Assembly: GCF_000276665.1 (NCBI RefSeq)
Contig: NW_004955472.1
Location: 3,669,653 to 3,733,652 of the forward strand
Reading direction: 5' to 3'
Origin: Chinchilla lanigera
Taxonomy: Eukaryota; Chordata; Mammalia; Rodentia; Chinchillidae
DNA: 64,000 nucleotides
In this document: piece by piece, positions 1 through 9,995 of the stretch
Layout of the letters: every line of letters begins with the position of its first letter
How positions within the stretch are numbered: position 1 is the first letter of the stretch
Translations under genes and position numbers: made by a program
The notes under the pieces: model-generated
Told to the model about the DNA's origin: nothing
The model's input: the letters and a program-made list of their open reading frames with translations, nothing else
Databases searched by the model: none

Positions 1-1389
1 GATGAGACTCAGACCAGAGCCGGCTGCTGGTGCTGTGGATGCCTCCCACCTTCTCTCCTCTGTTCTCAGTTGCTGGGGTATTATCTGTTGCTATTTCAGC
101 ACTAAGCCCCTCTCCACTGAATGACTTGGCTCGAAGAAGCTGTTTCTCTCAAGGCATTCAAGGCGTCCTTGGCTCCTGAGGGACAGATTGCCTGCTGTGA
201 AGGACCAGTGCAGGATTCCAAAGGTGTGGGCACAGGCCTTCAAGTAGAGAAACCTGTCAAGTCATTCCACCGCCTTTCATGTCTTAGTGGCTGAAGCCTC
301 AGATGTGCTAGTTCCTGGATTATCCTCCTCCGCTGGTCAGTCCTGCTTCACTCACTCTCTCACAGATGTTACTGCCGAGGTTTCTCCATAATAAACTTCT
401 TGGATGGTGTCTCCTTTTTGGACTGGACTTTCCAGGGAAACCATTAGATCTAAACTATGAAACAGCTGACTCTAAAATATGTTGGACTTTTGGAGTGGGT
501 TATTCACTAATCACCTTGCCAGGAAGACTTTATCACTGGTGATAGGTAGAGTTTGAATACATAGCAACATGCCACAGCAGGTATAGTTACTAAAACTTTC
601 ACTGGTGGTGAACTGGGTAGGATACCAGCGTGCAGAAATCCACTGATAGGTGCAATATTTTAGCATTTGAGGTATTTATGAGAAATATTTATTGTGAGTC
701 TATGGGTAATATTTTTAGGGTCCTGATGTGCTAAAAGAGTTTCGAATGATTATCCACCAATTTAAGGTTTGTTTGTACAGTAACATGCTCAGCATGAAGA
801 ATGTACAATAAAAGGGTAGCAATGTAACCAGATGGTAGCTGATGATATCTAGTAGTCATTCTACCTCCTTTGTGCTAACCAGAGCATCTGAAACTGATTA
901 CTCCTACTCTTAAAAATAGATCTGTCACTTGGCTTCCAAATTACAACTCAGTTTTTCCTTAGACATCCTTGCTTCTGCTTCCTTTTCTCATATATTATTG
1001 CTTATTTCTGCTTATCTGATCCATATCAATATTATAATACATCAAGTTCAATCAAGGGGTCTCTTTCCCAAGCAGTGGCTCCTCACTTGTTTAATTATCT
1101 CATCAATCCTCACAGTATTAAGTGCCAGCCACATGATGATGACTCCCCAACTTATATGCCAAATCTAGTCCTGTTTCACAAACTGTAGCCTTTATCTAAT
1201 TATCTACTCAGTATCTGTACATAGATATATGAGAGTCATTTCAGTATTAATAATCCCCTAAATATTTTCCTTTTCATCTTTCTTTCCCCTTTAACCTTCT
1301 ACCCCTGCAATCTTCTTAGTTTCAATTAATGTCAATTCCTTTAGCTCATGATAAAATACTTAGGTGTTCTTATTGGATTACTGACTTCT
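1..1389. other. Unassigned AT-rich non-coding sequence
   Basis: No gene, RNA gene or confident repeat was recognised. The longest open frame (929-1168, 79 residues) is hydrophobic low-complexity sequence with no family resemblance and is best explained by chance in AT-rich DNA. Confidence 0.5.
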
Positions 1390-1535
1390 CTCTCAACATT
1401 TATTTTCTTTATCAAGTTTGTGAGTAAATATTTCAAAATAAATCTGGAATCTCATCACTCACTGTGTGATTATTTCTAAGCCACATTTACCTTTCTTTCA
1501 GATTACTGCAATGGTTTTTTCTCTTTGAGGGAGTC
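1390..1535 (+). repeat. Possible L2 LINE fragment
   Basis: The stretch with CTCATCACTCACTGTGTGAT, then a pyrimidine-rich run and GATTACTGCAATGG, resembles the part of the ancient L2 consensus reading 'ctcatcatctc...ggattactgcaat'. It is heavily diverged, and the identification is from memory. Confidence 0.3.
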
Positions 1536-2370
1536 ATTAAAACAGAAGATGCTTCAAGAAACATTTCATTTATGCATGCAAAGTTTTAGCACTTGTATAT
1601 TTTCTCTTTGGTCTAAACACTCATGACTGTCAATATAATTAGCTATCTGGAATTACCCTTACCTATACTAGGACCAATTTATACCATAGGGATGGATGGC
1701 TATGTCCTATCATTAACTTTGATCATTCTTTAGGATTCCGTAAGCACCTCAAATGCTGAAAAATAACACGTGTTTGTGCATTTCTGCACACTGGTGTCCC
1801 AGCGCATTTCACCAGTGGACCACAAGGAAGCAGTGGATTTGCCTTGCCCTCCTTTGCCTATTCTTTCACATCTCCATTCTTCGTTTTGCTGGACTTGGTT
1901 GTGTGAAACCCTGTTTCCCAGAATTCCTTGACCACTGGCTTTCTGGAATCAGCCACTAAGAAGCACTGTTGGGTGATTGGAAGTTGGAAAGACAGGAACA
2001 CCCATTATTCTTTCTGCTTCTGGGGGTACACTCGCTAGGAGAAGGTGGTTACTGGTTCAGTTACCCATCAACAATAGTAACCATGGTCTCTAAGCTGGGT
2101 GTGGAGCCTCTAGCTGTAGACTAGGAAACTTCAGTAGCAAGAGTGTCAGCAACAAGCACTGGGGACATCACAGTCTCCCTTTGTGTCTTCAAGACTTAGT
2201 GAGGTACATAAATTGCTAGGCTACTGTAGTTCCCTTTTGATCTTGTATTCTTTTCAATATTTTTGTATTCCAGCACTGGTTTAAAATCTCTTCTGCTTTA
2301 ATTACTTTATTTAGTGTTTTTTTCTCCTTACTGAATGGTAGCTCATGCATTCGTTTGCCTTCAGCCTACT
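1536..2370. other. Unassigned non-coding sequence
   Basis: Nothing convincing was found. A 68-residue open frame at 1753-1959 has no recognisable domain. Confidence 0.45.
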
Positions 2371-2374
2371 CAAG

Positions 2375-2905
2375 ACATAAAAGTTGACAGTCGGACCAAA
2401 ACGTGAGTCATATCATGTCTTGCCCAAAGCCCTGTAATTGCTTTCAATATCAATTTTGTGCTGTTGTATGAGGCACTGCACAATCTGATTCGTAATTATC
2501 CATTTACCTCATTTATCATTATATTTAGTGATACTTCCATCTAGACACATTGAGCTCCGTGACTTTCCTTGAGCTTTTCCCCACTCAGAGATTATTCACT
2601 TCTGAGCCACTGCTCAGGTCTGATATAACTTATTCCCTTGTTTTAGTCGTCTCTTTATTCTAGGGAGAGTTTCCCTCTGTTCCTTTGCAAAGATTATGTG
2701 AAACCCCTTGGTACTCCTCCACTCGTTTCTCTATACGCTTTCTCCACTAAAATCTTTAATTTTATCTATGTATATTGTATTCTGTCTGCCTCTCTCCACT
2801 TGTGTTTACTCCATGCTGTTATGGATTTTGATTATTTTTTAATTGTTATATTACTGATCTCTAAAATACTGCTAAGCTTAGTTAAAATTTTTGAATAAAT
2901 GAACT
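2375..2905 (+). repeat. L2 LINE, 3' portion, sense
   Basis: Ordered matches to the L2 3' region are visible: the 'tcatgtcttgcccaaagccctgtaattgctttcaat' class motif, then 'gaggcactgcacaatctgat', then a pyrimidine-rich segment, and finally an AATAAATGAA-like end at about 2894. The order and orientation fit L2 on the plus strand at old-mammalian divergence. Confidence 0.5.
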
Positions 2906-3320
2906 GATACTTTGGAGGGGGCAAGATTGGCCATGGGGATACTTCAGGAGTCATGGGTAACAAATAACTGTGGCTTGTACTAACCGTGTAATGAGAAAGG
3001 AGAGAATTTAAATATATTAGGGATATGTGAAATTTAGAAGGCAATAATACTGTCACTATATGAAAAGGCAATGTAGAATAATAACTACAAAGGTGACAAA
3101 AACTCTTCTAAACAAAATCGTAAGAAACATTTCCTTTCACCTTTTGTAATATAATTTTTTTATGTTCTTAAAAAGGATATATGCTTTAATTCTTGCCATT
3201 TCCTTTCTTATAAATACATACTCTGTTTTGGACACTAAAAGTTCTCTAATCCTTTTTGTGAAACAGAAGGTGAATTTGAGATCCATATAGTTTGCAAAGT
3301 GGAAACTGAATAGTGGTATA
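2906..3320. other. Unassigned AT-rich sequence
   Basis: No recognisable gene or repeat. Small open frames on the minus strand here are lysine- and isoleucine-rich chance frames. Confidence 0.45.
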
Positions 3321-3321
3321 T

Positions 3322-3916
3322 GCATCAGTTAGCTATTGCTGCAATAATGCTGTGTAACAGTCACACAACCTCAACGGCACACAATAATTTATGGAATCCA
3401 TTTACCTGAAGGATAATGAAGGCTCTGATTTTTATTATTATTTATTTCCAGGCTGGAAATCAAACCCAAAGCTTCACACTTCCTAGACAAGTGCTCTACC
3501 ACAGTGCTCCACCCACAATTCCAGTGTCATATTTAAAGGGGCTGGTGTGTCTCGTAGGTGGGCCCTCTCAGATGCCTCTGGGTGAGCTAAGCCAGGCTAT
3601 AAGAGTTAGAAATACTTTGTTTTATGTTCCAGCTCTTTTATAATGCTGTAGTGTCCCCATTAGCCAGTGGATTAGCCTGGAATAGTTTTCTAAAAGTAAG
3701 AACAGTAACATGAGACAGCATACAGAATGCAGAACTTCATGTGACTTACACTGTAAAGTGGCACACTCTATGCCTATTTGTTTCAGTTTGTCAAAGCATG
3801 ACACAGGGTGTCCTGCCCACCCACGCCCAATCGCAAGGGGAGAATTCCAAAGTAACACCACAAAAGGTACGGACACGGACAAAGGCGAAGAACTGGTATG
3901 GATAACGCAATCTACC
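3322..3916. repeat. Ancient mammalian interspersed repeat interrupted by a SINE
   Basis: The left end reads CAGTTAGCTATTGCTGC and the right end ends with GCAATCTACC. Both termini match a widespread mammalian repeat whose consensus starts TTAGCTATTGCTG and ends GCAATCTACCAC. Between them lie diverged CATGACACAGGGTGTC and AGGGGAGAATTCCAAAG-like segments in the expected order. An older antisense ID-like SINE splits it. I do not recall the family name with certainty. Confidence 0.45.
3425..3520 (-). repeat. Old ID-like tRNA-derived SINE, antisense
   Basis: The plus strand reads GGCTGGAAATCAAACCCAAA, then CACTTCCTAGACAAGTGCTC and TACCACAGTGCTCCACCC. This is the reverse complement of an ID/tRNA-derived SINE (B-box region GTTTGATTTCC). 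It is more diverged than the other ID copies and has no clear target-site duplication. Confidence 0.55.
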
Positions 3917-3931
3917 TAGTATATAAAGGTA

Positions 3932-4625
3932 GTGTTATTTGAATGTTATTCAGATATATACAGCAAAGGAGTGTTATTTGAATGTATCAACTACATTCAA
4001 ATAATTCCCAGAAAAGTGTCACAGAAACAGCAGTGAAACATCAAATAATACGTGGCAAGCATTGTGCATTTACCTTTTCTTATGACTACAAAAATAAATA
4101 AGTAAATGTTGATTTCTATCTATTACATTTTGGGGAAAACAACAAAGTGAACTACTGTGAAGTGATCAATGATATTTTAATAAAAAACACCTGAGGAATT
4201 AATGTACTGATTTTGAAATTTTACTGTGAATTTCAAAATATTTTATATACAACTGGAAGTTCAGTCAATTGTGTTTATTCTTTCACTAGTAGATTTTTTT
4301 TTACATTTTCTAAATATCTTACTAATCATAAGGAATGAAAAAATGGAAACATATTCTTTATATATGTACACACACACACACACACACACACACAGAGCCT
4401 ACCAGGAATAGCACATTTCTACTATCTTCCCTGTAGAAGATGTCATGCAAAGCACTCACTTTATGATCTAGTGTTCTGTATTAAGATTACTACTTATTTA
4501 AAATGTGATCCTATAAATATAAAGTTTGGAGATGGCTGCAAATAAGCCATGGATATTTAGTAAAAACACATGTGTAGCAGAAAATTCAGAACTATGAGAT
4601 TCACATTTTGAGATACAAGTCTTCA
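3932..4625. other. Unassigned sequence with a short repeat pair
   Basis: GTGTTATTTGAATGT occurs at 3932 and again at 3971, and ACATTCAAATAA (its partial inverse) follows. Apart from this and the microsatellite inside it, the AT-rich stretch shows nothing recognisable. Confidence 0.4.
4368..4394. repeat. (AC)n microsatellite
   Basis: Uninterrupted AC dinucleotide run of about 13 units following TATATGT. Confidence 0.95.
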
Positions 4626-4925
4626 GTTTTTCAGTTACTAGGACAAGATAACAACACCCACAACTTAGGGGAGAAGTTTGATTTGACCCAGTTTCAGGTG
4701 ATTCAGTCCATGGTCGGCTGGCTCCAGGCAGAAATGTGATTACAGAGGGGCACGGCAGAGCAAAGACATTCAGTTCACGGCAGCTGGAAGCAGAGCAGAA
4801 GAACTCCCAAAGGAGAGGCCAGAGATCCTATAGAGGAGCCGGGACTTCACCTCCGTGACCCACCCAGACTCATCTGGAAATGTGTCTTACTGAGTCTTTT
4901 GGCAAGTCTAAAGCTAATGAAGTTG
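4625..4925 (-). mobile_element. MaLR-like LTR fragment, antisense
   Basis: The plus strand carries the signature of a rodent MaLR LTR in reverse: CAACTTAGGGGAGAAGTTTG, then GGTGATTCAGTCCATGGTC, GGCTGGCTCCAGGCAGAAAT, and late TGTCTTACTGAGTC and AGTTGTCAGT. The same ordered motifs recur at 20.3, 31.3, 51.2 and 53.0 kb. MaLR elements are non-autonomous ERVL-related LTR retrotransposons, and no coding part is present. Confidence 0.6.
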
Positions 4926-5502
4926 TCAGTTATGCTTAGCCTTCATAACTAAGTTCTGCTTCGGTGCAAATTACCTGAAATGTACTTCTCATTTGTTTCA
5001 TATTTAAAATAAGGCATTAATGATACATCAAAAAGTTTTCATTACACTCCAGCAAAGGGAACTGAAATAATAGATGAAAATATTTTGTTCTTGTTCAAGA
5101 GCAATGAAAATCTTAAGTGAGTAGTCATGGAAACATTTTTAAAGTCCTCATATTTCCAAAATGCATGGAAGATGGTATTTCTCATCAGCACTCACTACAG
5201 AACTTTACAAGATAGAGTTCTCTACACATTTAATATTTTCTAAAGAGAGCCATGCAAGCTCTGTAATAACAATCCATGTTTCAAGACAAATTCAAGCAAA
5301 AATAATCAAATATTTATAGACCATCTTCTACGTGTGGAACATTATGTTTGGAAGGCCCTAGAGATACCACAGGTGCTATTTGTACCAGTCGTAGAGTTTA
5401 TGTATTTCTATCAAAACAATTGCTCCAAAACATGAAACCCTGAAAAAAGAATGGGACAGAGTGGAAAATTTACAATGTGAACATACTTGAATATATTGTA
5501 TA
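4926..5502. other. Unassigned AT-rich sequence
   Basis: No gene or repeat recognised between the MaLR fragment and the 51-bp duplication. Confidence 0.45.
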
Positions 5503-5604
5503 GCTCATGCTCAGGGAAAATATAGTCATCAAAATAATTTCTCTTGTGGAAAAGCTCATACTCAGGGAAAATATAGTCATCAAAATAATTTCTCTTGTGG
5601 AAAT
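5503..5604. repeat. 51-bp tandem duplication (two copies)
   Basis: Copy 1 is 5503-5553 and copy 2 is 5554-5604. They begin GCTCATGCTCAGGG and GCTCATACTCAGGG and differ only by that G/A and the final base. Because 51 is a multiple of three, the minus-strand open frame 5411-5653 reads two 17-residue repeats containing FHKRNYFDDYIFPE. The near-identity implies a recent duplication. Confidence 0.95.
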
Positions 5605-5636
5605 GCTGATTATACAGAAATGAAACTGGAGCCTTA

Positions 5637-5948
5637 TTAATCTGTGCCGGCACCTTTCATGGAGTAGTACAGCCGCTCAGCAAAGAAGGCAGGTCGGTTC
5701 AGGGCACACCGCAAGATGGTCTTCAAACCACTTTCAATATAGCCAGAAAACTCTCGACTGATACTGCTTAGCAAATCTCGATTAGCCACCCTGAAATAAG
5801 ATTCTATGGTAGCTTTCAGCTGAGGAAAACTTCTTGTGGCCAGGATCATATTAAAACAAGACTCACCTTCCAGAGTCTCCCCTCCCCTGCCTGACAGGTG
5901 CTGGGCATATTCCTGAGCCATGTGATGGTTCACACTCTGGTTCTCATT
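5637..5948 (-). pseudogene. ANXA7: ANXA7 (annexin A7) processed pseudogene fragment
   Basis: The minus-strand translation reads NENQSVNHHMAQEYAQ, then GESCFNMILATRSFPQL, then NRDLLSSISREFSGYIESGL and NRPAFFAERLYYSMKGAGTD, ending at an immediate TAA. This matches the third annexin repeat and the start of the fourth in annexin A7, a calcium-dependent phospholipid-binding protein involved in membrane fusion. About 100 of its roughly 490 residues are covered. The sequence crosses several expected exon junctions without introns, so it is a retrocopy. In the segment AQHLSGRGGETLEGES the reading is scrambled relative to the family's AQRLYQAGEGRLGTDES, best explained by a 2-bp and then a 1-bp deletion that restore frame. 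Homology ends at GAGTD and the rest of repeat four is absent. Upstream of 5948 the match fades. No poly-A tail or target duplication was found. ANXA11 fits less well at FNMILATRSFPQL. It is non-functional as a gene. Confidence 0.85.
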
Positions 5949-6415
5949 TATTGTGTCATAAGAGTGATCTGCACTATAGGGGAGATCTGGCTGAGGATGC
6001 AGCCCCGTTTTCCAAAAGATATTCAGTATATCAAAAGATATCTGAAGTTTGTGAGCCACTTCTATTCAACTAAGCTTGCGTGTTCATGTGATAACATCAT
6101 TCAGTATATTAATTTGCGCACAACTATGAAACAAACTGCTTGAATTTTATAACATTATATTTATTGTGCTCCCTCTAAACAATAACATACATAAAAGAAA
6201 ACATGGTTTATTATTCCAGGAAGATGCCAAAGCAAGGAAGCTACACAATGAATTTTAGAAATAAAAATTGCATATCATAAAATCCAGCTCCTACTTCTCA
6301 TTTACAAAAGAAAAAATATACTAATAAAATTTTTATTTAATATGATGATAGAATTATTTCTATCATTTATTAAGTATCATGAAACATTTATGAATATGCA
6401 ACATATGTCTTAATT
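5949..6415. other. Unassigned AT-rich sequence
   Basis: It may contain decayed upstream ANXA7 retrocopy sequence just above 5948, but no clear match remains. The rest is AT-rich and featureless. Confidence 0.4.
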
Positions 6416-6670
6416 GCTATGATTTATATCCAGATATCCCTAAGAGACTCATGCCCACGGGGACAGCACAGCTAAGTCGCTGTCAGGGGCCCTTCTCTCT
6501 CTGCTTCCAGCCACCATGGTGAGAGCAGTGTTCTCTCCATTCTGCCTCTCTCCCTGTCATCCTGCCGTGGATCCCGCAGAAAAGAGGAGTCCAAATGTTT
6601 CCTTCTTTCAGTTTTGGGTGTTGGGTATTGTATGTCAGGGATGAGAAAGTAGCTAAGACGTTAATCACAA
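6416..6670 (+). mobile_element. MaLR LTR fragment, sense
   Basis: It begins TGCTATGATTTATATCCAGA, close to the rodent MaLR LTR start TGTTATGGTTTATATC. It continues with AGACTCATGCCCACGGGGAC and the CTCTCTCTGCTTCCAGCCAC / GGTGAGAGCAGTGTTCTCTC body typical of the family. The 3' part appears lost. It is the mirror orientation of the copy at 20.3 kb. Confidence 0.55.
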
Positions 6671-8100
6671 AGCCCTAGATCACTCATTTTTATCATCATT
6701 CCAGATGTACGAGGCATTTCTCCTAGACAAGAAGAATAAATCTGAGGAACACACATGAAAAATGAGGCAGTGAGACTGATAACGTTATTTGCAGATGATA
6801 AGGCTACATTCCTGAAACCCTTAACCTAGCAAATGAGTTTGAGCTACTAGAGACCATGAAAGGGGAGAGGAACGTTGCTGGCCACAAAATGAATGTGTGA
6901 AAGAAGTGATCTTACCAGATAGAAAAGAAGCATCCTTTTGCATGTACACATGCCCCATACACATGCATTTTCACTGTTTGAATTTTAGCAGGGAGTTCTC
7001 AGATAGAGAGGGTTTGTTTATTCTCTCTTCAGTTCTTGACATACCATTGCGTGTGCTCTACCAGTGCCCCACATTTGGTTTATTTATTTGCTTATTCTCT
7101 TTGATTTTTGCACCCGTCCCTCGTTCACCTAACATTCCAATGAATAACTATTTTAATCATCTTAGTATGTTTTTGAAAAGTGCTGAGGTTACTTGCATAG
7201 ATGTAAATTATTTCTTGCTCTTTACCTAGGTGCTTAGGTAAACATATGCAGTTTACCTACTCACTTTTTTTTAAATTTTAAAAATAAAAGGAGGAAAACA
7301 TTAACAGACAGACAACATTTTACAAAATAGCAAAAGAACAGTACAGACAATACAGAGTTACAAAGTGGTAGGAAATTAACAATGTGTGTTGTATTACATA
7401 TTGCTGTCTTCAAATATTGCATGCCTACTCACTTTTGAATGACAGTGATAATTTTTACTTTAAAATTTCTTCTGGTAAGTATACTTCTGACTCTCCAGAT
7501 GTATTCTTGTGCTTGGATGGCTCATTCTTCTTCTGTGGGTGGAGGTACCCGGCATAAGCAATGCATGCTGGCTAGAAACGTGACATCCAACACTACACTG
7601 CTGATTTCCCAGAAGTGTGTTAGTCACGTGTTTATTTGCCTCAAGAAAAAGGCAACAAAGTTCATGCCGGTGTTCATGGAGGTTGCACTGGAGATTAGAG
7701 TGAACCAACAGCGACTGTTGGAGGCAGGTTTTGTGGTCACAGGAGTGAGGCGCTCCCAGTTTCTGTGGGAGGGGATGGTTGACTTATGGGAATAGTTCTC
7801 TGGGCTTCCAGAAAAGACTGAGGCTCTGATAGAACAAGTGCAGCTGCCTGGCTGATGGAGAGCTAGCCAGGGAGAGAACTTTTCTCACCAGGTGGGCAGT
7901 ATGTCTGGCCAGAGCAGAGCAGCTCACATGTGACGACATGTGAAATTCAAAAATGTCAAGGCAGCGTATGAAATTTTAAACTAAATAATACTGCTTGAAA
8001 TTTGTACAATATTTCTTGTGTCCCGGCCTCCCAGAAGCATCGTAAAGTTCCTCCCTTTTGTTTCATCCTAATCAGTATTTGAACAACATCCGTTAGTACC
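6671..8100. other. Unassigned non-coding sequence
   Basis: An A-rich tract (about 7262-7320) lies here, together with a 118-residue open frame at 7439-7795 whose product (for example WMAHSSSVGGG) matches no family I know. The frame overlaps another open frame on the opposite strand and is judged spurious. Confidence 0.45.
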
Positions 8101-8113
8101 AAAAGTAAGATGA

Positions 8114-8238
8114 GGGGGCTGGGGATTTAGCTCGGGGGCTGGGGATTAAGCTCACCGGCAGAGTGCCTGCCTGGCAAGCGCAGGGTCGTGAGTTCGGTTC
8201 CCGGTACCGGAGAAAAACCAAAAAAAAAAAAAAACAAC
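8114..8238 (+). mobile_element. ID SINE with duplicated 5' 20-mer
   Basis: This tRNA-derived ID element carries GCCTGCCTGGCAAGCGCAGG, then a B box in AGTTCGGTTCCCGG, and an A-rich tail. It is flanked by the direct repeat AAAAGTAAGATG at 8101-8112 and 8239-8250, a target-site duplication of L1-driven retroposition. The 5' end is present twice: GGGGGCTGGGGATTTAGCTC (8114-8133) and GGGGGCTGGGGATTAAGCTC (8134-8153). This doubles the A-box region. The intact flanks show that the doubling lies inside the inserted unit. Confidence 0.95.
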
Positions 8239-8250
8239 AAAAGTAAGATG

Positions 8251-9064
8251 AACCTCCTTCCTGCCTCACTGCATGCATTCCATGCAGCATAGGTCTTCTC
8301 TGGCAGTTCTGTCTTTCATATACATAAAACATTCATACATGATGATTTCCTTGCTAAATCTCGTGCAAACCTAATTACATTCAAAACAAGAGGAGGGAGT
8401 TATAAAAGGATACGGTTTATCATTTCAAATAGAATAGGCTGAAAAAGGTGAAGTGATTTTATTACATTTAATGAACTCTTACCATCATTGAAAAATAATT
8501 CTTACACCATGGCAGCAGTCATTTGATTGGACAATACAGGGAAGAAGACATCATATGACGAAGGGAAGAGCATGTGTTAAGGAAGAAAACCATGGTCAGT
8601 TTTGGAAATGATGGCTGAATTGCAAAAAGGGTCACATATTTACTTAAATTAGTGATTTTATAGAGGGACATTAAATTAGTGATTTTATAGAAGGGCAGAG
8701 ATGGGAAGAAAAAAATCTAAGATTCTCTGAGGAACTGAATGTGCCTCATCTTCTAGGGGATGTTTTACTACACTACCCATCAGAAATCTTGAGTTCAAAT
8801 GCCACTCTTTTCACATCCTAGATGAGGGACAATTGCCCAGTAATTCACCATTTCTGAAACATAACCTTGTTAATGAATGTCTGTCATAGGCCTGAAGGTA
8901 GGATGCAACAAGGAAAAAGTAAGCACATCCCACGGAACCACCTCAGTCCTTCATGTAATGGATGGTCAATGCACAGAGAAGCAAAAGGAAAAAGCTTGAT
9001 GGATGAGGCACTTTTCCATCCCTGGGAAGGAATTCCCAAGGCCCGAAATTTAGAGGAGGGGCTT
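8251..9064. other. Unassigned sequence with a 27-bp duplication
   Basis: TTAAATTAGTGATTTTATAG occurs at 8644 and at 8671, a 27-bp direct tandem duplication with about one difference per unit. Nothing else was recognised. Confidence 0.6.
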
Positions 9065-9995
9065 CTTTAGCTCACAGTTTCCACGGCTTCTGTGCTCGAT
9101 TAACTGGCTCCCAGGCAGGAATGGCAGATGTAACGGTAGAGGGAAGCTGTTTGCCGAATGGCAGCTGGGAAAGAGAGGGAGAGATGGGGAGCAGGAGGAG
9201 AATGCAGCTTCCAAATCACACTCTCCCTCACCAGCCTTCTGCCCAGGCCTCTTTGCTAATGGGAGACTTTTGGAGGACATTGAAATCTAAACAGTGATGT
9301 TTTAACCTTGGTCCCCAAAAAGCTCGCGTCGATCTCTTTATGCAGAATGGAGTTAGTCTATTATTAACGGTCAGGAAAATCATAGCAGTTTCAATGTTGT
9401 TGAAAGCTTCAAGCCCAAGTCTCCTCGTAGTCCAGCACTTAGTTGTGAGCCCCCGTAAAAATCAAGAAGAAAGGCAAGAACTTCCAACATACAATGGCAC
9501 AGGGTAAAGTTTTCTATTCTAAACAGGAGGAACAATGAGATAGAAAGGAATCGGGTCAAAGTGTGATGAAATCCCGTGGGGTGAGTGTTCGATCTTGTCC
9601 TTGTCCCGCATCCAAGGTAGGCTGTGGTGCGATGTGAGCTCCAAAAGGCTCGGCAGCTCTGCTCCTGTGGACTGTCTTTTGGGCAGGCCCAGCTCATAGT
9701 CAGTTTTCCTCAGTGGATGTTCCATATTTCTGGCTCTTCCAACTTCCTGTGTCTCCACCTTTGGTTGAACTCGCTCACTTTCATGTGCTTCGTTCTCAGG
9801 TGCACTGCCTGTCCTTCTGGGCCTTCATTTGAAATCTTACTGAAAGCCCTCATGCAACCATAACCCATGAATTTTACACGCCCAGAAAACCAGCACCATG
9901 TAGATGTTATCAAGGTCTGCAGACAATTAAAGCAGTACCCTCGTGCCCTTGCACGGCCACTGTAGTGGATGCTAAGTACCTCGATGGCTGAACAC
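9065..9995 (-). mobile_element. MaLR-like retrotransposon block, antisense
   Basis: The plus strand opens with TTAGCTCACAGTTTCC, CTGGCTCCCAGGCAGGAATG and GAAGCTGTTTGCCGAATGGC, then AGCTGGGAAAGAGAGGG, all in the antisense order of a rodent MaLR LTR. The following sequence (ACAATGGCACAGGGTAAAG, CTCGGCAGCTCTGCTCCTG, TGGGCCTTCATTTGAAATC) resembles MaLR-associated sequence seen in many rodent loci. Open frames on both strands here are by-products. The exact family and the outer boundaries are uncertain. Confidence 0.4.

Noticed and set aside
5411..5653. Functional small repeat protein from the 51-bp duplication
   Set aside because: The repeat is readable in frame, but there is no supporting start context, homology or other signal. 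Recent tandem duplication of non-coding DNA explains it.
7439..7795. 118-residue open frame as a gene
   Set aside because: No domain or homologue recognised, a competing open frame lies on the other strand, and no exon signals were found.
8155..8215. tRNA gene call over ID elements (A box and B box present)
   Set aside because: The tRNA-like arms belong to ID SINEs with A tails and target duplications. No full cloverleaf with acceptor pairing was seen. The same holds for the other ID copies.
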